Shown here piece after piece: positions 42,754 to 51,638 of a stretch of 64,000 bases of DNA. Numbering within the stretch: position 1 is the first letter of the stretch; each line of letters begins with the position of its first letter. The notes beneath the pieces are model-generated. The model saw nothing but the letters and a program-made list of their open reading frames with translations, was not told where the DNA came from and did not search any database. The stretch comes from Lacrimispora sphenoides JCM 1415. Lineage in GTDB: Bacteria > Bacillota > Clostridia > Lachnospirales > Lachnospiraceae. The position numbers and the translations under genes are program-made. Location: assembly GCF_900105615.1 (NCBI RefSeq), contig NZ_LT630003.1, positions 3,100,001 through 3,164,000 on the forward strand. The letters are read 5' to 3'.

Positions 42754-43194
42754 ATGAATGCAGAACAGATGTGGGATAAATTTGTATTGAAAAATCAAAT
42801 CGAAGGAACGGAATATCAATCATGGGCGTTTGGTGCTGTACCTGATGAACTGGCAGAATTAGTATTAAGAGGCATTAAAACAGGGACAGCTTCTGCGTAT
42901 CCCATATATGAAGCAGAAAACGAAGCACTGCCAAAAGTAGGAGACTATAGCGTTATCCTCGACTCAAAGGATGATGCGGTTTGTATTATTAAAACAACGA
43001 AAATTTCCATCGTCCCATTTCGGGAGGTAAGCGAGGAACATGCCGGGAAAGAAGGCGAAGGCGATGGTTCTTTGGAATACTGGAGAAACGTGCATGTTGA
43101 ATTTTTCAGCAAAGAGATGTCTGAAACCGGAAAAATTTTTGATGAAGATATGCCAGTCGTATGTGAGGAATTCGAATTAGTGTATAGACCTTAA
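42754..43194 (+). CDS. ASCH-domain protein, 146 aa
   Basis: Complete ASCH fold of the stand-alone type: WAFGAVPDELAELVLRGIKTGTASAY (about residues 25-50) contains the family G-x-K-T-x-T/S-like turn, followed by VGDYSVILDSKDDAVCIIKTTKISIVPF and an EGDGSLEYWRNVH segment. ASCH proteins are thought to bind RNA or modified nucleosides; some hydrolyse N4-acetylcytidine. The ribosome binding site is weak (GAAAGATGGG, far). It is on the plus strand against the surrounding cluster and is followed by the toroid gene after 55 bases. Confidence 0.85.
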   Translation: MNAEQMWDKFVLKNQIEGTEYQSWAFGAVPDELAELVLRGIKTGTASAYPIYEAENEALPKVGDYSVILDSKDDAVCIIKTTKISIVPFREVSEEHAGKEGEGDGSLEYWRNVHVEFFSKEMSETGKIFDEDMPVVCEEFELVYRP

Positions 43195-43249
43195 CGTTTG
43201 GGTGCTTGAAAAACTAATAAGCGGAATAACTGTTGTGGAGGACTATAAA

Positions 43250-44086
43250 ATGGCGGTGGAAAATCAATACTTATCAGATGTGGAAGCAATATTATCTCAC
43301 AGGCATGACAATGGGGCTGACCTTTGGGCAACTCCCGACAAACGGCTTTTGAAAGGATCTCCGTTTTCGACTTTTGACAGCGTGCTTTTTTTATCGGAAC
43401 TTGGAGTGCCGCCGGAAGATCCTGTTTTAAAAGCTGCTGCTGATTTAATTTTCAGCGTATGGCAGGATGACGGGCGTTTTAAAATTTATCCCAAAGGTAG
43501 TATTTTACCATGTCAAACGGCAATAGCTGCCAATGTATTGTGTCATTTGGGGTATGTTTCCGATAGCAGAATTCAAACAACCTTTCGCCATTTTTTGGAT
43601 ACACAATACAAAGACGGAGGCTGGCGCTGCAATAAGTTTTCATATGGCCATGGGGAAGAAACGGAGTATTCCAATCCGAAACCTACACTGAATGTGCTTG
43701 ATGCCTTTCGTTTCAGCGACTATTTAAATAAAGAACAGGCGCTTCATAAAGCAGTAGAATTTCTGCTTGAACATTGGGTCATTCGTAAACCCATCGGTCC
43801 TTGTCATTATGGTATTGGAACTCTGTTTATGCAGGTTGAATACCCATTCCGCAATTATAATTTATTTGAATATGTCTATATTCTATCTTTTTATGACCGT
43901 GCAAAAAATGATAGCCGTTTCCTGGAAGCATTTGATTGTTTGAAATCAAAAACAGTTGACGGTCAGATCATCGTTGAGCGAGTGGTCCCTAAGTTGGCAA
44001 AACTCTCTTTCTGCAAAAAGGGAGCTCCAAGCGCATTGGCAACAAAACGTTATCATGAAATTTTAGAAAACCTCAATAAAAAATAA
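43250..44086 (+). CDS. Terpenoid-cyclase-like (alpha/alpha toroid) protein, 278 aa
   Basis: The repeated helices and motifs such as QTAIAANVLCHLGY, DTQYKDGGWRCNKFSYG and NPKPTLNVLDAFR are those of prenyltransferase/squalene-oxidase-repeat toroids. There is no DxDD motif of cyclases, so catalysis is not implied. No signal peptide. ATG 43250 follows GGAGGACTATAAA; the longer frame to 43202 has no site. It lies behind the ASCH gene on the plus strand, probably co-transcribed. I know of no assigned function for this small soluble form. Confidence 0.7.
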   Translation: MAVENQYLSDVEAILSHRHDNGADLWATPDKRLLKGSPFSTFDSVLFLSELGVPPEDPVLKAAADLIFSVWQDDGRFKIYPKGSILPCQTAIAANVLCHLGYVSDSRIQTTFRHFLDTQYKDGGWRCNKFSYGHGEETEYSNPKPTLNVLDAFRFSDYLNKEQALHKAVEFLLEHWVIRKPIGPCHYGIGTLFMQVEYPFRNYNLFEYVYILSFYDRAKNDSRFLEAFDCLKSKTVDGQIIVERVVPKLAKLSFCKKGAPSALATKRYHEILENLNKK

Positions 44087-44127
44087 TCATTACAGGCTGT
44101 TATTCTGAAAAAAGAGTGTAAGCGAAT

Positions 44128-44180
44128 AAAAAAATGCCGCAATCCTGCAAAAACATAGTGTTCATGCAGTTTACGGCATT
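44128..44180 (-). terminator. Terminator of the YdcF-like gene
   Basis: AATGCCG (44133-44139) / CGGCATT (44174-44180) with inner CTGCA pairing; seven T follow on the minus strand. It can also stop the plus-strand toroid transcript less well. Confidence 0.75.
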
Positions 44181-44247
44181 ACATGTCTGACGATGAAGAA
44201 AAATTCGAAAGCGGAAAATGAGCAGGCGAATAGAAAATCTCAGAAAA

Positions 44248-45042
44248 TCATCTTGCTGACGCATACAAAGGATCCGCTGCCCGAACCATATCAGCGTATT
44301 CTTTTTTCAAACCCTCAAAAGCATTCTCAACTTCTTTATGTATATCCACATGGGCAATAAACCCTTTTCCTTTCGGTCCATATCCGTCTGCATTGTCTGA
44401 CAATCGGGGAATCTCGCCCATTAACAGGGTTATATACCTGTCCATATCCCACATTCCCCATATCTCTTCTTCAAAAGCAAGTTCCGAATCCCTCACAATT
44501 ACATGTGCGCGGTAAATGGCATAATTAATGATAGTCACATCTTCAGCGACATATTTCCGGAGTCCTGCTTCCATTCGATGCTGCATGGATGCATCTTGTG
44601 CAAGTATGATACTGTTGAAAGAAATGTTGTTTTCCTTTAGCAGTTCCAGAAGATATGTTATATTGTTTCCGCAATTTGTAGAATTACATTCCAGAAAATC
44701 TGCCTTTAATCCATAACTGTGTTCGATATATGCTTCAAATATCTTTGCTTCCGGCAGACCGGCTGTTTCTATATCAGGGAATTCTTCATGCATCTTAAGA
44801 CGCAGGGTTTCCGTTGTATGACCTGCCCCGCCTGCAATGATGTATTTTTTTGCTATTCCCCTTTTCATTGCATGAGCCAGGATATCCCCGCCGCAGAGAA
44901 TGCTGCCGCCGAAAAGGACCATTACGTCTGCCTGTTCTATTCCATATTTTTTTCTCAGATACTCTGATGTCAATGCAGGAACATCCCTCTTCCCACAAAA
45001 ATCACCTAAAATATTTACACATTCCGCAATATATTCTTTCAA
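44248..45042 (-). CDS. YdcF/DUF218-type protein, 264 aa
   Basis: A Rossmann-like DUF218 protein: VMVLFGGSILCGGDILAHAMKRGIAKKYIIAGGAGHTTETL (about residues 40-80) is the family hallmark, with ECNSTNCGNNITYLLELL and SIILAQDASMQHRMEAGL following. It resembles E. coli YdcF, which binds S-adenosylmethionine in vitro, rather than ElyC, since no membrane segments are present. Function unclear. ATG 45042 follows AAAGGAAAAATC. It is downstream of the DUF554 gene in the same direction but 34 bases apart. Confidence 0.82.
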   Translation of the reverse strand: MKEYIAECVNILGDFCGKRDVPALTSEYLRKKYGIEQADVMVLFGGSILCGGDILAHAMKRGIAKKYIIAGGAGHTTETLRLKMHEEFPDIETAGLPEAKIFEAYIEHSYGLKADFLECNSTNCGNNITYLLELLKENNISFNSIILAQDASMQHRMEAGLRKYVAEDVTIINYAIYRAHVIVRDSELAFEEEIWGMWDMDRYITLLMGEIPRLSDNADGYGPKGKGFIAHVDIHKEVENAFEGLKKEYADMVRAADPLYASAR

Positions 45043-45076
45043 TGATTTTTCCTTTCAATGCATCAATGGACAGGTT

Positions 45077-45793
45077 CTAAGGAACAAAAGCAAAAGCCAC
45101 TGCCAAAAATATGGCCGGTAGCAGATTGGCAACTTTTATCATCTTTCCCCAGATAAGATTCATGCCCACGCAAAAGATCAGGACGGAGCCGGTTAATGAC
45201 AAATTAGACAGAGCCTGGGCCGTCATAATGGGTTCAATGAGTCTTGCCAGAAGGGTTATGGTTCCCTGAAACAGGGCTACCGGTATAGCCGAAAAGATGC
45301 ATCCTTTTCCCAGGGAAACAGTCATGACCAGAATAATGATCAAATCAAGGAGAGCCTTTGCAGCTAGAATTGTATAATCACCGGAAATCCCATCCTTGAT
45401 GGCACCTACCACTGCCATGGCTCCGATGCAGACCGTAAGAGAGGCCGTTACAAATCCGTCTACAAATTTTGCATCGCCGCTGCTGTTTGTTATTCTTTTA
45501 AGCCACTCTCCAAACCGCTCCATGGCTGATTCAATGTTCATCCACTCTCCAAGAAGGGATCCTATGAAAAACGATAGGATGAGCATCATTGTTCCCCTGC
45601 CGGCAAGCTCTCCCTGCCGGATGACCAGCATTTCTTCCATAACGCCTTCAATGCCAAGAAACAGCACACATATTCCCGCTCCGCTCATCAGCGTGCGCTG
45701 GTAACGCTCCTCCATCTTCTTCCCGAAGAGAAGGCCTCCCAAGCCTCCTGCCGCAATCCCCGCCACATTTATCAGTGTTCCAAGTCCAATCAT
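45077..45793 (-). CDS. DUF554 family membrane protein, 238 aa
   Basis: About six or seven hydrophobic segments with GTLINVAGIAAGGLGGLLFGKK at the N-terminus and FFIGSLLGEWMNIE, FVTASLTVCIGAMAVVGAIKDG and CVGMNLIWGKMIKVANLLPA, all typical of DUF554 (YdfK-like). It is probably a small-molecule transporter or channel of unknown substrate. Its ATG is four bases after the recN stop, so it is co-transcribed with recN. Confidence 0.9.
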   Translation of the reverse strand: MIGLGTLINVAGIAAGGLGGLLFGKKMEERYQRTLMSGAGICVLFLGIEGVMEEMLVIRQGELAGRGTMMLILSFFIGSLLGEWMNIESAMERFGEWLKRITNSSGDAKFVDGFVTASLTVCIGAMAVVGAIKDGISGDYTILAAKALLDLIIILVMTVSLGKGCIFSAIPVALFQGTITLLARLIEPIMTAQALSNLSLTGSVLIFCVGMNLIWGKMIKVANLLPAIFLAVAFAFVP

Positions 45794-45797
45794 GTTC

Positions 45798-47468
45798 TCA
45801 TACTCCCGGGCGTCTGCCTTCTTTTGCCAGCCGCTTCATCTCTCTTGCATTCGCTCTCACTGCCTCGGTTATCTCTGCGCCTCCTAAAAGCCTTGCCAGC
45901 TCCTCTACTACCTCTTCCCCGCTTAAAGGGTGTATGGAAGTGGTTGTACGGCCCTCTTCCACCGCCTTTGCAATCTCGTAATGGCTGTCAGCCATGGCAG
46001 CGATCTGGGGCAGATGGGTGATGCAGATGACCTGATGGTTCCCGGCAATATAGGCCAGCTTTTCCGATACCTTCTGAGCCGTACGGCCGCTGATTCCGGT
46101 ATCAATCTCATCAAAAATTAAAGTAGGAATGTCATCGGTATCCGCAAGCACAGTTTTAATGGCCAGCATGATTCTGGACAGCTCGCCGCCGGAAGCTACC
46201 ATGCCCAAAGGCTTTAAAGGCTCTCCCGGGTTCGTGGAAATCAAAAATTCCGCTTCGTCATAGCCATTGGCTGTATAGTGGCCAAGGCGTGAAAATTCCA
46301 TGGAAAATTCCACATCAATAAAATTTAAGTCCTTAAGCCCTTCCATTATTTTTTTTGTCAGTTCCTTGGCTGTATTCTTTCTCATTTCGGATAATTGACC
46401 GGAAAGAAGCTCCAGACGGTCCAAAACCTTTTGGAGTTCTTCTGCCGTCCTTTTTCTGGCTCCGTCATAATCCTCCAACTCTTCCAGGCGTTTCTGCTTT
46501 TCTTCCAGATTAATAAATATCTGACTTAGGCTTCCTCCATATTTTGCTTCAAGATTATGTAAAACATCAAGCCTCTCTTCCATCTGCCTGTATTCATCTT
46601 CGTCAAAGGACATATCATCCATGTATGAGGTTATTTCCCGGCTGATATCACTTAAAATGGAATCGGCATCAAATAACTGATCCCTTATGACAGAGAGCCT
46701 GTCATCATAGGAGGCTACCGTTTCCACCTCTTTTAAAGCACGGCTGATGAAATCCGTATCCACGGCGGAATAAGCCATGGAAAGGCTTTCGGATATCTTT
46801 TTTGCATTCAAAAAAAGACGGTATCTGGAGGTCAGTTCTTCCTTTTCCCCTTCTTTTAGCCCGGCATTTTCGATCTCTTCTATCTCATAGCGGATAAAGT
46901 CCATTTCCCTGAGCCTGGCTTCTTCGTCAAGCTGGAAGGCGGAAAGCCGGTCCTTTAACCGGACGTATTCCCGATAAGTGTCTGCAATATTCTCTTTTAG
47001 CTTATGGGACTTTTTCTCCTGGTAGCGGTCCAGAATCTCAAGATGTTTTGATTTGTAGAGTAAAGACTGATGTTCATGCTGTCCATGAATATCGATGAGA
47101 AGGCCCGTGATTTCCCGCAGCTTTCCTGCGGTTACGGTTTCATCATTGATTTTGCTTAAACTTCTGGAGGGCATGATCTTCTTTGAGATGATCACCGTGC
47201 CGTCTCCATCCGGATAGACATCAAACGCCTTTAACAGGCGGACTTTCCCCGGGTCACTGACCGTAAAGATCAGCTCAATATAGGCGTATTCTGTGCCCTT
47301 TCGAATGATATCCTTTGGTGTTTTTCCCCCCAGGGCAATGGTAACCGAACCGATAATAATAGATTTACCGGCTCCGGTCTCACCGGTCAGGACATTAAAG
47401 CCCTGTCCAAATTCCACATCGGCTTTTTCGATCAGGGCTAAGTTCTTTACGTGTAATTCTGAAAGCAT
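45798..47468 (-). CDS. recN: DNA repair protein RecN, 556 aa
   Basis: SMC-like ATPase in double-strand break repair. Walker A GETGAGKSIIIG (about residues 28-39), long coiled coil (about 160-375), signature and Walker B in ASGGELSRIMLAIKTVL and TLIFDEIDTGISGRTAQ, and the switch CITHLPQIAAMAD. Length matches the family. ATG 47468 has AAAGGAGGCCGCC. It follows argR by 11 bases, as in many Firmicutes. Confidence 0.96.
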   Translation of the reverse strand: MLSELHVKNLALIEKADVEFGQGFNVLTGETGAGKSIIIGSVTIALGGKTPKDIIRKGTEYAYIELIFTVSDPGKVRLLKAFDVYPDGDGTVIISKKIMPSRSLSKINDETVTAGKLREITGLLIDIHGQHEHQSLLYKSKHLEILDRYQEKKSHKLKENIADTYREYVRLKDRLSAFQLDEEARLREMDFIRYEIEEIENAGLKEGEKEELTSRYRLFLNAKKISESLSMAYSAVDTDFISRALKEVETVASYDDRLSVIRDQLFDADSILSDISREITSYMDDMSFDEDEYRQMEERLDVLHNLEAKYGGSLSQIFINLEEKQKRLEELEDYDGARKRTAEELQKVLDRLELLSGQLSEMRKNTAKELTKKIMEGLKDLNFIDVEFSMEFSRLGHYTANGYDEAEFLISTNPGEPLKPLGMVASGGELSRIMLAIKTVLADTDDIPTLIFDEIDTGISGRTAQKVSEKLAYIAGNHQVICITHLPQIAAMADSHYEIAKAVEEGRTTTSIHPLSGEEVVEELARLLGGAEITEAVRANAREMKRLAKEGRRPGV

Positions 47469-47479
47469 GGCGGCCTCCT

Positions 47480-47929
47480 TTATCCCGTAATGAGTTTCTT
47501 TAGTTTGTCCATCATAAGTATGGTATCATCGGCACTTCGAATGGCACACATGATGGTGTCGTCACCTGCGATGCAGCCCACCATCTCACCGAAATGAAGG
47601 GCATCAAGTGCCGCCGCCACTGCCATGGCCATGCCGGATACCGTCTTAATAACCAGAATATTCTGCGCCATGTCCATTGATAAAAAGCCATCCCGCAGGA
47701 TCCGGATGTATTTGTCACTGAAAGAGCCCTGGTTTTGAAGTACCACATACCTCTGCTTTCCTGACTCAGACTGAACCTTTGTAAGCTTCAGCTCCCTGAT
47801 GTCTCTGGAAACCGTCGCCTGAGTGACCGCAAAGCCTGCCTGATTCAAATAATCTGCCAGCTCCTCCTGGGTTTCAATCTCGTGTTTTCCAATAAGTTCC
47901 ACAATTTTGCTGTGTCGTTCCAGTTTCAT
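47480..47929 (-). CDS. argR: Arginine repressor ArgR, 149 aa
   Basis: N-terminal winged helix (HSKIVELIGKHEIETQEELADYLNQAGF, TQATVSRDIRELKLTK) and C-terminal hexamerisation/arginine-binding domain with the VGCIAGDDTIMCAIRS motif. Controls arginine biosynthesis and catabolism in response to arginine. Adjacent recN is the classical partner in the operon. ATG 47929 after GGGAGGGGCACT. Confidence 0.95.
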   Translation of the reverse strand: MKLERHSKIVELIGKHEIETQEELADYLNQAGFAVTQATVSRDIRELKLTKVQSESGKQRYVVLQNQGSFSDKYIRILRDGFLSMDMAQNILVIKTVSGMAMAVAAALDALHFGEMVGCIAGDDTIMCAIRSADDTILMMDKLKKLITG

Positions 47930-47940
47930 AGTGCCCCTCC

Positions 47941-48798
47941 CTATATACCAGCCATCTTGTTGCGCAGGTTATCTAAAAATGATATGTTTTTCAGCTTTAT
48001 CAGAATGGTTTTAATATCCGACCGGCGTATCTCGATGCAATCGCCTGGATAAAGCTCCGTGGTCGTATCTCCGTCAAATACAGCCGCCTGGCTTATGCCC
48101 TTCTTCCCCGTCATTTCGATCTGGATCCAGTCATCTGCGGAAAGGACGATACTCCTTGTTCCCAGGGCATGGGAACAGATGGGAGTCAGGACCACCATTT
48201 TGGAATCCGGGACAATGATGGGGCCTCCTGCAGAAAGATTGTAAGCGGTGGAGCCGGTGGGTGTTGCCGCAATAAGCCCATCAGCCCGGTATTCATTTAA
48301 AAACTCTTGGTTTACATAAACCTTAAACTGAAGCATCTTTAACTGTTCGCTCCTGGTTATAACGATTTCATTTAAGGCAATATCCTGGCAGACAGCCGTT
48401 CCCTTGCGGTAAATACAGCCGTCTAACATCATCCGTTCTTCCAGCTTATAATCATTGGCAAGAAGGGCAGAAAGAGCATCATTGATATCCTCCGTGCGGG
48501 ATACCTGGGTTAAGTACCCAAGGGTTCCCCGATTGATCCCGATCATGGGGATATTTCGTCCTGCCAAGTCTCTTGCCGCCTGGATCAGGGTCCCGTCGCC
48601 TCCCAGGGTGATCAGACACTCCGTCTCTTCCGGTACCATGGAAGCATCGGTATAATGGCTTTTCCCCTGCCGCTTCTCCTGGTCTTCTCCCCCGATCAGA
48701 CAGACCGCCCCATGACCGGTAAGATAGTCACGAATGGCTTTCGCAGTCTCTCTGGCCCCTTCTTTGTCAGGGTTCATGATTACATAAAAATATTTCAT
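47941..48798 (-). CDS. nadK: NAD kinase, 285 aa
   Basis: Phosphorylates NAD to NADP. Motifs: LITLGGDGTLIQAARDLAG (about residues 55-73, GGDG), LGYLTQV, NEIVITR and DGLIAATPTGSTAYNLSAGG, all canonical. ATG 48798 follows AAGGAGTTTTAAT; a longer frame to 48819 starts without a site. It is followed by argR after 11 bases. Confidence 0.95.
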   Translation of the reverse strand: MKYFYVIMNPDKEGARETAKAIRDYLTGHGAVCLIGGEDQEKRQGKSHYTDASMVPEETECLITLGGDGTLIQAARDLAGRNIPMIGINRGTLGYLTQVSRTEDINDALSALLANDYKLEERMMLDGCIYRKGTAVCQDIALNEIVITRSEQLKMLQFKVYVNQEFLNEYRADGLIAATPTGSTAYNLSAGGPIIVPDSKMVVLTPICSHALGTRSIVLSADDWIQIEMTGKKGISQAAVFDGDTTTELYPGDCIEIRRSDIKTILIKLKNISFLDNLRNKMAGI

Positions 48799-48863
48799 AT
48801 TAAAACTCCTTACCTGCAAGGATACTTTTAATCCGCTTTGCTGCCTGTTGTAACAGGCCGCTT

Positions 48864-49676
48864 TTAGTTTCCTGTTAAATTCCCATGGGCCTCTTCCACG
48901 ATCTGTTCCGGATTAAGACCGCATTCCGGGCAGGCCTCTCCTGATTGATGATTTTTCAAGTGAAGGAGATACTCGATGTTCCCTTCCGGCCCCTTAATGG
49001 GGGAGTATTCCAGATGAAGTGCTTCAAAGCCAATGCTTACTGCATGGGAAATGACCATCCGGATCACTTCCAGATGGACGGATTTTTCCCTTACCACGCC
49101 CTTTTTCCCCACTTTTTCCCGGCCGGCTTCAAACTGGGGCTTTATAAGGCAGACGACCTCTCCTTCATCCGTAAGAAGGGCTTTTACAGGTCCTAATACC
49201 TTTGTCAGGGAAATAAAGGAAACATCAATAGAGGAAAATTCGATTGGGTCGGCCAGATCTCCAGGAGTGACATAGCGGATATTGGTCTTTTCCATACACA
49301 CCACACGTTCATCGTTCCTCAGCTTCCATGCAAGCTGACCGTGGCCTACATCCACTGCATAAACCTTAACGGCTCCGTTCTGAAGCATGCAGTCTGTAAA
49401 ACCGCCTGTGGAAGAGCCTACATCCATGCACACTTTTCCTTCCAGAGTCACGTCAAAATGAGTCATGGCTTTTTCAAGCTTTAAACCGCCCCGGCTCACA
49501 TACCGCAGAGTGCTTCCTCTTACCTCGATGTTCGAAGTTTCCTCAAATGTGGTACCGGCTTTGTCTTCTTTATCCCCGTCTACATAGACGATCCCGGACA
49601 TAATGACAGCCTTGGCCTTTTCCCTGGATTCAGCCAGTCCCCGTTTTACTAAAAGCACATCCAAACGTTCTTTCAT
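48864..49676 (-). CDS. tlyA: TlyA family rRNA 2'-O-methyltransferase, 270 aa
   Basis: An S4 RNA-binding domain (about residues 3-60, RLDVLLVKRGLAESREKAK) followed by an FtsJ-type Rossmann methyltransferase (VCMDVGSSTGGFTDCMLQNGA, about 82-103) as in TlyA, annotated either as hemolysin or as 16S/23S rRNA cytidine-2'-O-methyltransferase. Acts on the ribosome. The start codon overlaps the dxs stop by four bases (ATGA), and nadK follows after 65 bases. Confidence 0.92.
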   Translation of the reverse strand: MKERLDVLLVKRGLAESREKAKAVIMSGIVYVDGDKEDKAGTTFEETSNIEVRGSTLRYVSRGGLKLEKAMTHFDVTLEGKVCMDVGSSTGGFTDCMLQNGAVKVYAVDVGHGQLAWKLRNDERVVCMEKTNIRYVTPGDLADPIEFSSIDVSFISLTKVLGPVKALLTDEGEVVCLIKPQFEAGREKVGKKGVVREKSVHLEVIRMVISHAVSIGFEALHLEYSPIKGPEGNIEYLLHLKNHQSGEACPECGLNPEQIVEEAHGNLTGN

Positions 49677-51598
49677 GCCTTTTCCATTTCCCTTGTTTTA
49701 TCTTTATATTTTTTCCATTCTGCATTCTGGCGCTCCGTATCAAGATATTCCTTTTTGAGCCGCCATATGATAGAATTGCTGTCAATCCCAAGCCCCTTCC
49801 GGAGCAGGGATACGTTGCCATGCTCCACATAGGCATCCGGCAAGGCGATATTTATAACCTTTACATGCGGATAGTGCTCGTGGATATAAGCGGTGACCCC
49901 GGGGCCAAAACCTCCCTGAAGGACATTTTCTTCCATGACCGCGATAAGCCAGTGCTTCTTTGCCAAACGGTCCACCAAATCCCGGTCAAAAGGCTTCACA
50001 AACCGGCCGTTGGCCAAAGAACAGTTCCAGCCTTCTGCCTTCAGTTTTTGCCTTACATGCTCCCCTGTGCTCACCATGCTTCCTACTGCTAAAAGAGCAA
50101 TATCCTTTTCCTCATAGAGCATCTCTCCCTTGCCATATTCAATGGGAGCACGAAAACTCTTTAAGCCCTGGTAAGCCTCTCCTCTTGGATAGCGCACCGC
50201 AAACGGGCCATTGTAGGACAGGGCAAACTCCATCCCATCCATAAGCTCCCATAAGTTTTTCGGCGCAAACACGCTCATATTAGGGATAGCAGTTAAATAG
50301 GATAAGTCAAAAATTCCCTGATGGGTCTCCCCATCACTTCCCACAAGCCCTGCCCGGTCTATGGCAAAGACCACAGGCAGATTCTGAATGCAAACATCAT
50401 GGAGGATCTGATCAAAGCCGCGCTGTAAAAAAGACGAATAAACGGCCACAACCGGCTTTAAGCCGCCTGCCGCCATTCCAGCCGCCGAAGTCACCGCATG
50501 CTCTTCTGCAATTCCCACATCAAAAAAACGGTCAGGATACAGACGGGAAAACCGCTTTAAACCTGTTCCATCCGGCATGGCTGCCGTTACCGCAACGATT
50601 CGTTTATCCTGCTCAGCCAGACGGCAGATGGTTTTGGAAAACACATCCGTATAGCTGGGATTATTCTTCTTTTTCTTCGGTTCCCCGGTGATGATATCAA
50701 AAGGATCAACTCCATGGAATTTAGAAGGATTCCTCTCCGCCAGGGCATATCCCTTGCCTTTCTGGGTGATCACATGGACCAGCACGGTATGGGGAAGCTT
50801 CTTTGCTTCCCGCAGGGCCCTGGAAAGGGCCTTTATATTATGGCCATCCACCGGACCAAGATAGGTGATCCCCATATTCTCAAATAGCATTCCAGGTATG
50901 AGCAGCTGCTTAATGCCGTTCTTTGTCCTGCTGATCTTATCAATGATCTGATCTCCTACAACCGGAATCCGGGAAAGCACGTTGGTCACGTGTTTCTTTA
51001 AGTCCAGATACCCTTCTCCGGTACGGATGCTGTTTAAATAAGTAGACATGCCACCTACATTTTCTGAGATGGACATGTTGTTATCGTTGAGAATAATAAT
51101 GAAATTCTTGTTCATCCTGGCCGCATTATTTAAAGCTTCATAGGCCATGCCGCCTGTTAAGGCGCCGTCTCCGATTACGGATACCACAAAATGATCCTCT
51201 CCCAGCACATCTCTTGCCTGGGCCAGTCCTAGTCCGGCTGAAATGGAAGTAGAGCTGTGACCGGTATCAAAGGCATCACAAGGACTTTCCTTTCTCTTTG
51301 GGAAGCCGCTCATGCCGCCGTATTGCCGCAGGTCGTCAAATTCATCTCTCCTGCCGCTTAATATCTTATGGGTGTAGGACTGATGCCCAACATCCCAGAT
51401 AACCTTATCCTTTGGAAGGTCAAAAGCAAGGTAGATCGCCATGGTTAACTCCACCACTCCTAAATTGGAAGCCAGATGGCCGCCTGTCATGCTTATTTTT
51501 CCTACCAAAAAGTCACGGATTTCCTGACTTAAATTATCAAGCTCCTGTTTTGACAGTTTTTTGATATCCTCAGGCCCGTTTATTAATTCCAGCATCAT
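49673..51598 (-). CDS. dxs: 1-deoxy-D-xylulose-5-phosphate synthase, 641 aa
   Basis: First enzyme of the MEP isoprenoid pathway, joining pyruvate and glyceraldehyde-3-phosphate with thiamine diphosphate. Visible: GHQSYTHKILSGR, the ThDP/Mg motif GDGALTGGMAYEALNN...NDNNMSIS (about residues 143-176), DVGIAEEHAVTSAAG and the C-terminal transketolase domain. ATG 51598 and ATG 51595 are both possible; the site GGATCTGATAAGA is weak. It lies 40 bases after ispA, its pathway partner, and overlaps tlyA by four bases. Confidence 0.96.
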   Translation of the reverse strand: MMLELINGPEDIKKLSKQELDNLSQEIRDFLVGKISMTGGHLASNLGVVELTMAIYLAFDLPKDKVIWDVGHQSYTHKILSGRRDEFDDLRQYGGMSGFPKRKESPCDAFDTGHSSTSISAGLGLAQARDVLGEDHFVVSVIGDGALTGGMAYEALNNAARMNKNFIIILNDNNMSISENVGGMSTYLNSIRTGEGYLDLKKHVTNVLSRIPVVGDQIIDKISRTKNGIKQLLIPGMLFENMGITYLGPVDGHNIKALSRALREAKKLPHTVLVHVITQKGKGYALAERNPSKFHGVDPFDIITGEPKKKKNNPSYTDVFSKTICRLAEQDKRIVAVTAAMPDGTGLKRFSRLYPDRFFDVGIAEEHAVTSAAGMAAGGLKPVVAVYSSFLQRGFDQILHDVCIQNLPVVFAIDRAGLVGSDGETHQGIFDLSYLTAIPNMSVFAPKNLWELMDGMEFALSYNGPFAVRYPRGEAYQGLKSFRAPIEYGKGEMLYEEKDIALLAVGSMVSTGEHVRQKLKAEGWNCSLANGRFVKPFDRDLVDRLAKKHWLIAVMEENVLQGGFGPGVTAYIHEHYPHVKVINIALPDAYVEHGNVSLLRKGLGIDSNSIIWRLKKEYLDTERQNAEWKKYKDKTREMEKA

Positions 51599-51638
51599 AT
51601 TCTTATCAGATCCTTTTTTAGCCTTATCGTTAAACGGC

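Noticed and set aside
42602..42823. 73-aa minus-strand frame over the ASCH gene start
   Set aside because: It overlaps the ASCH promoter and coding region, and its sequence is just AT-rich translation without a ribosome site.
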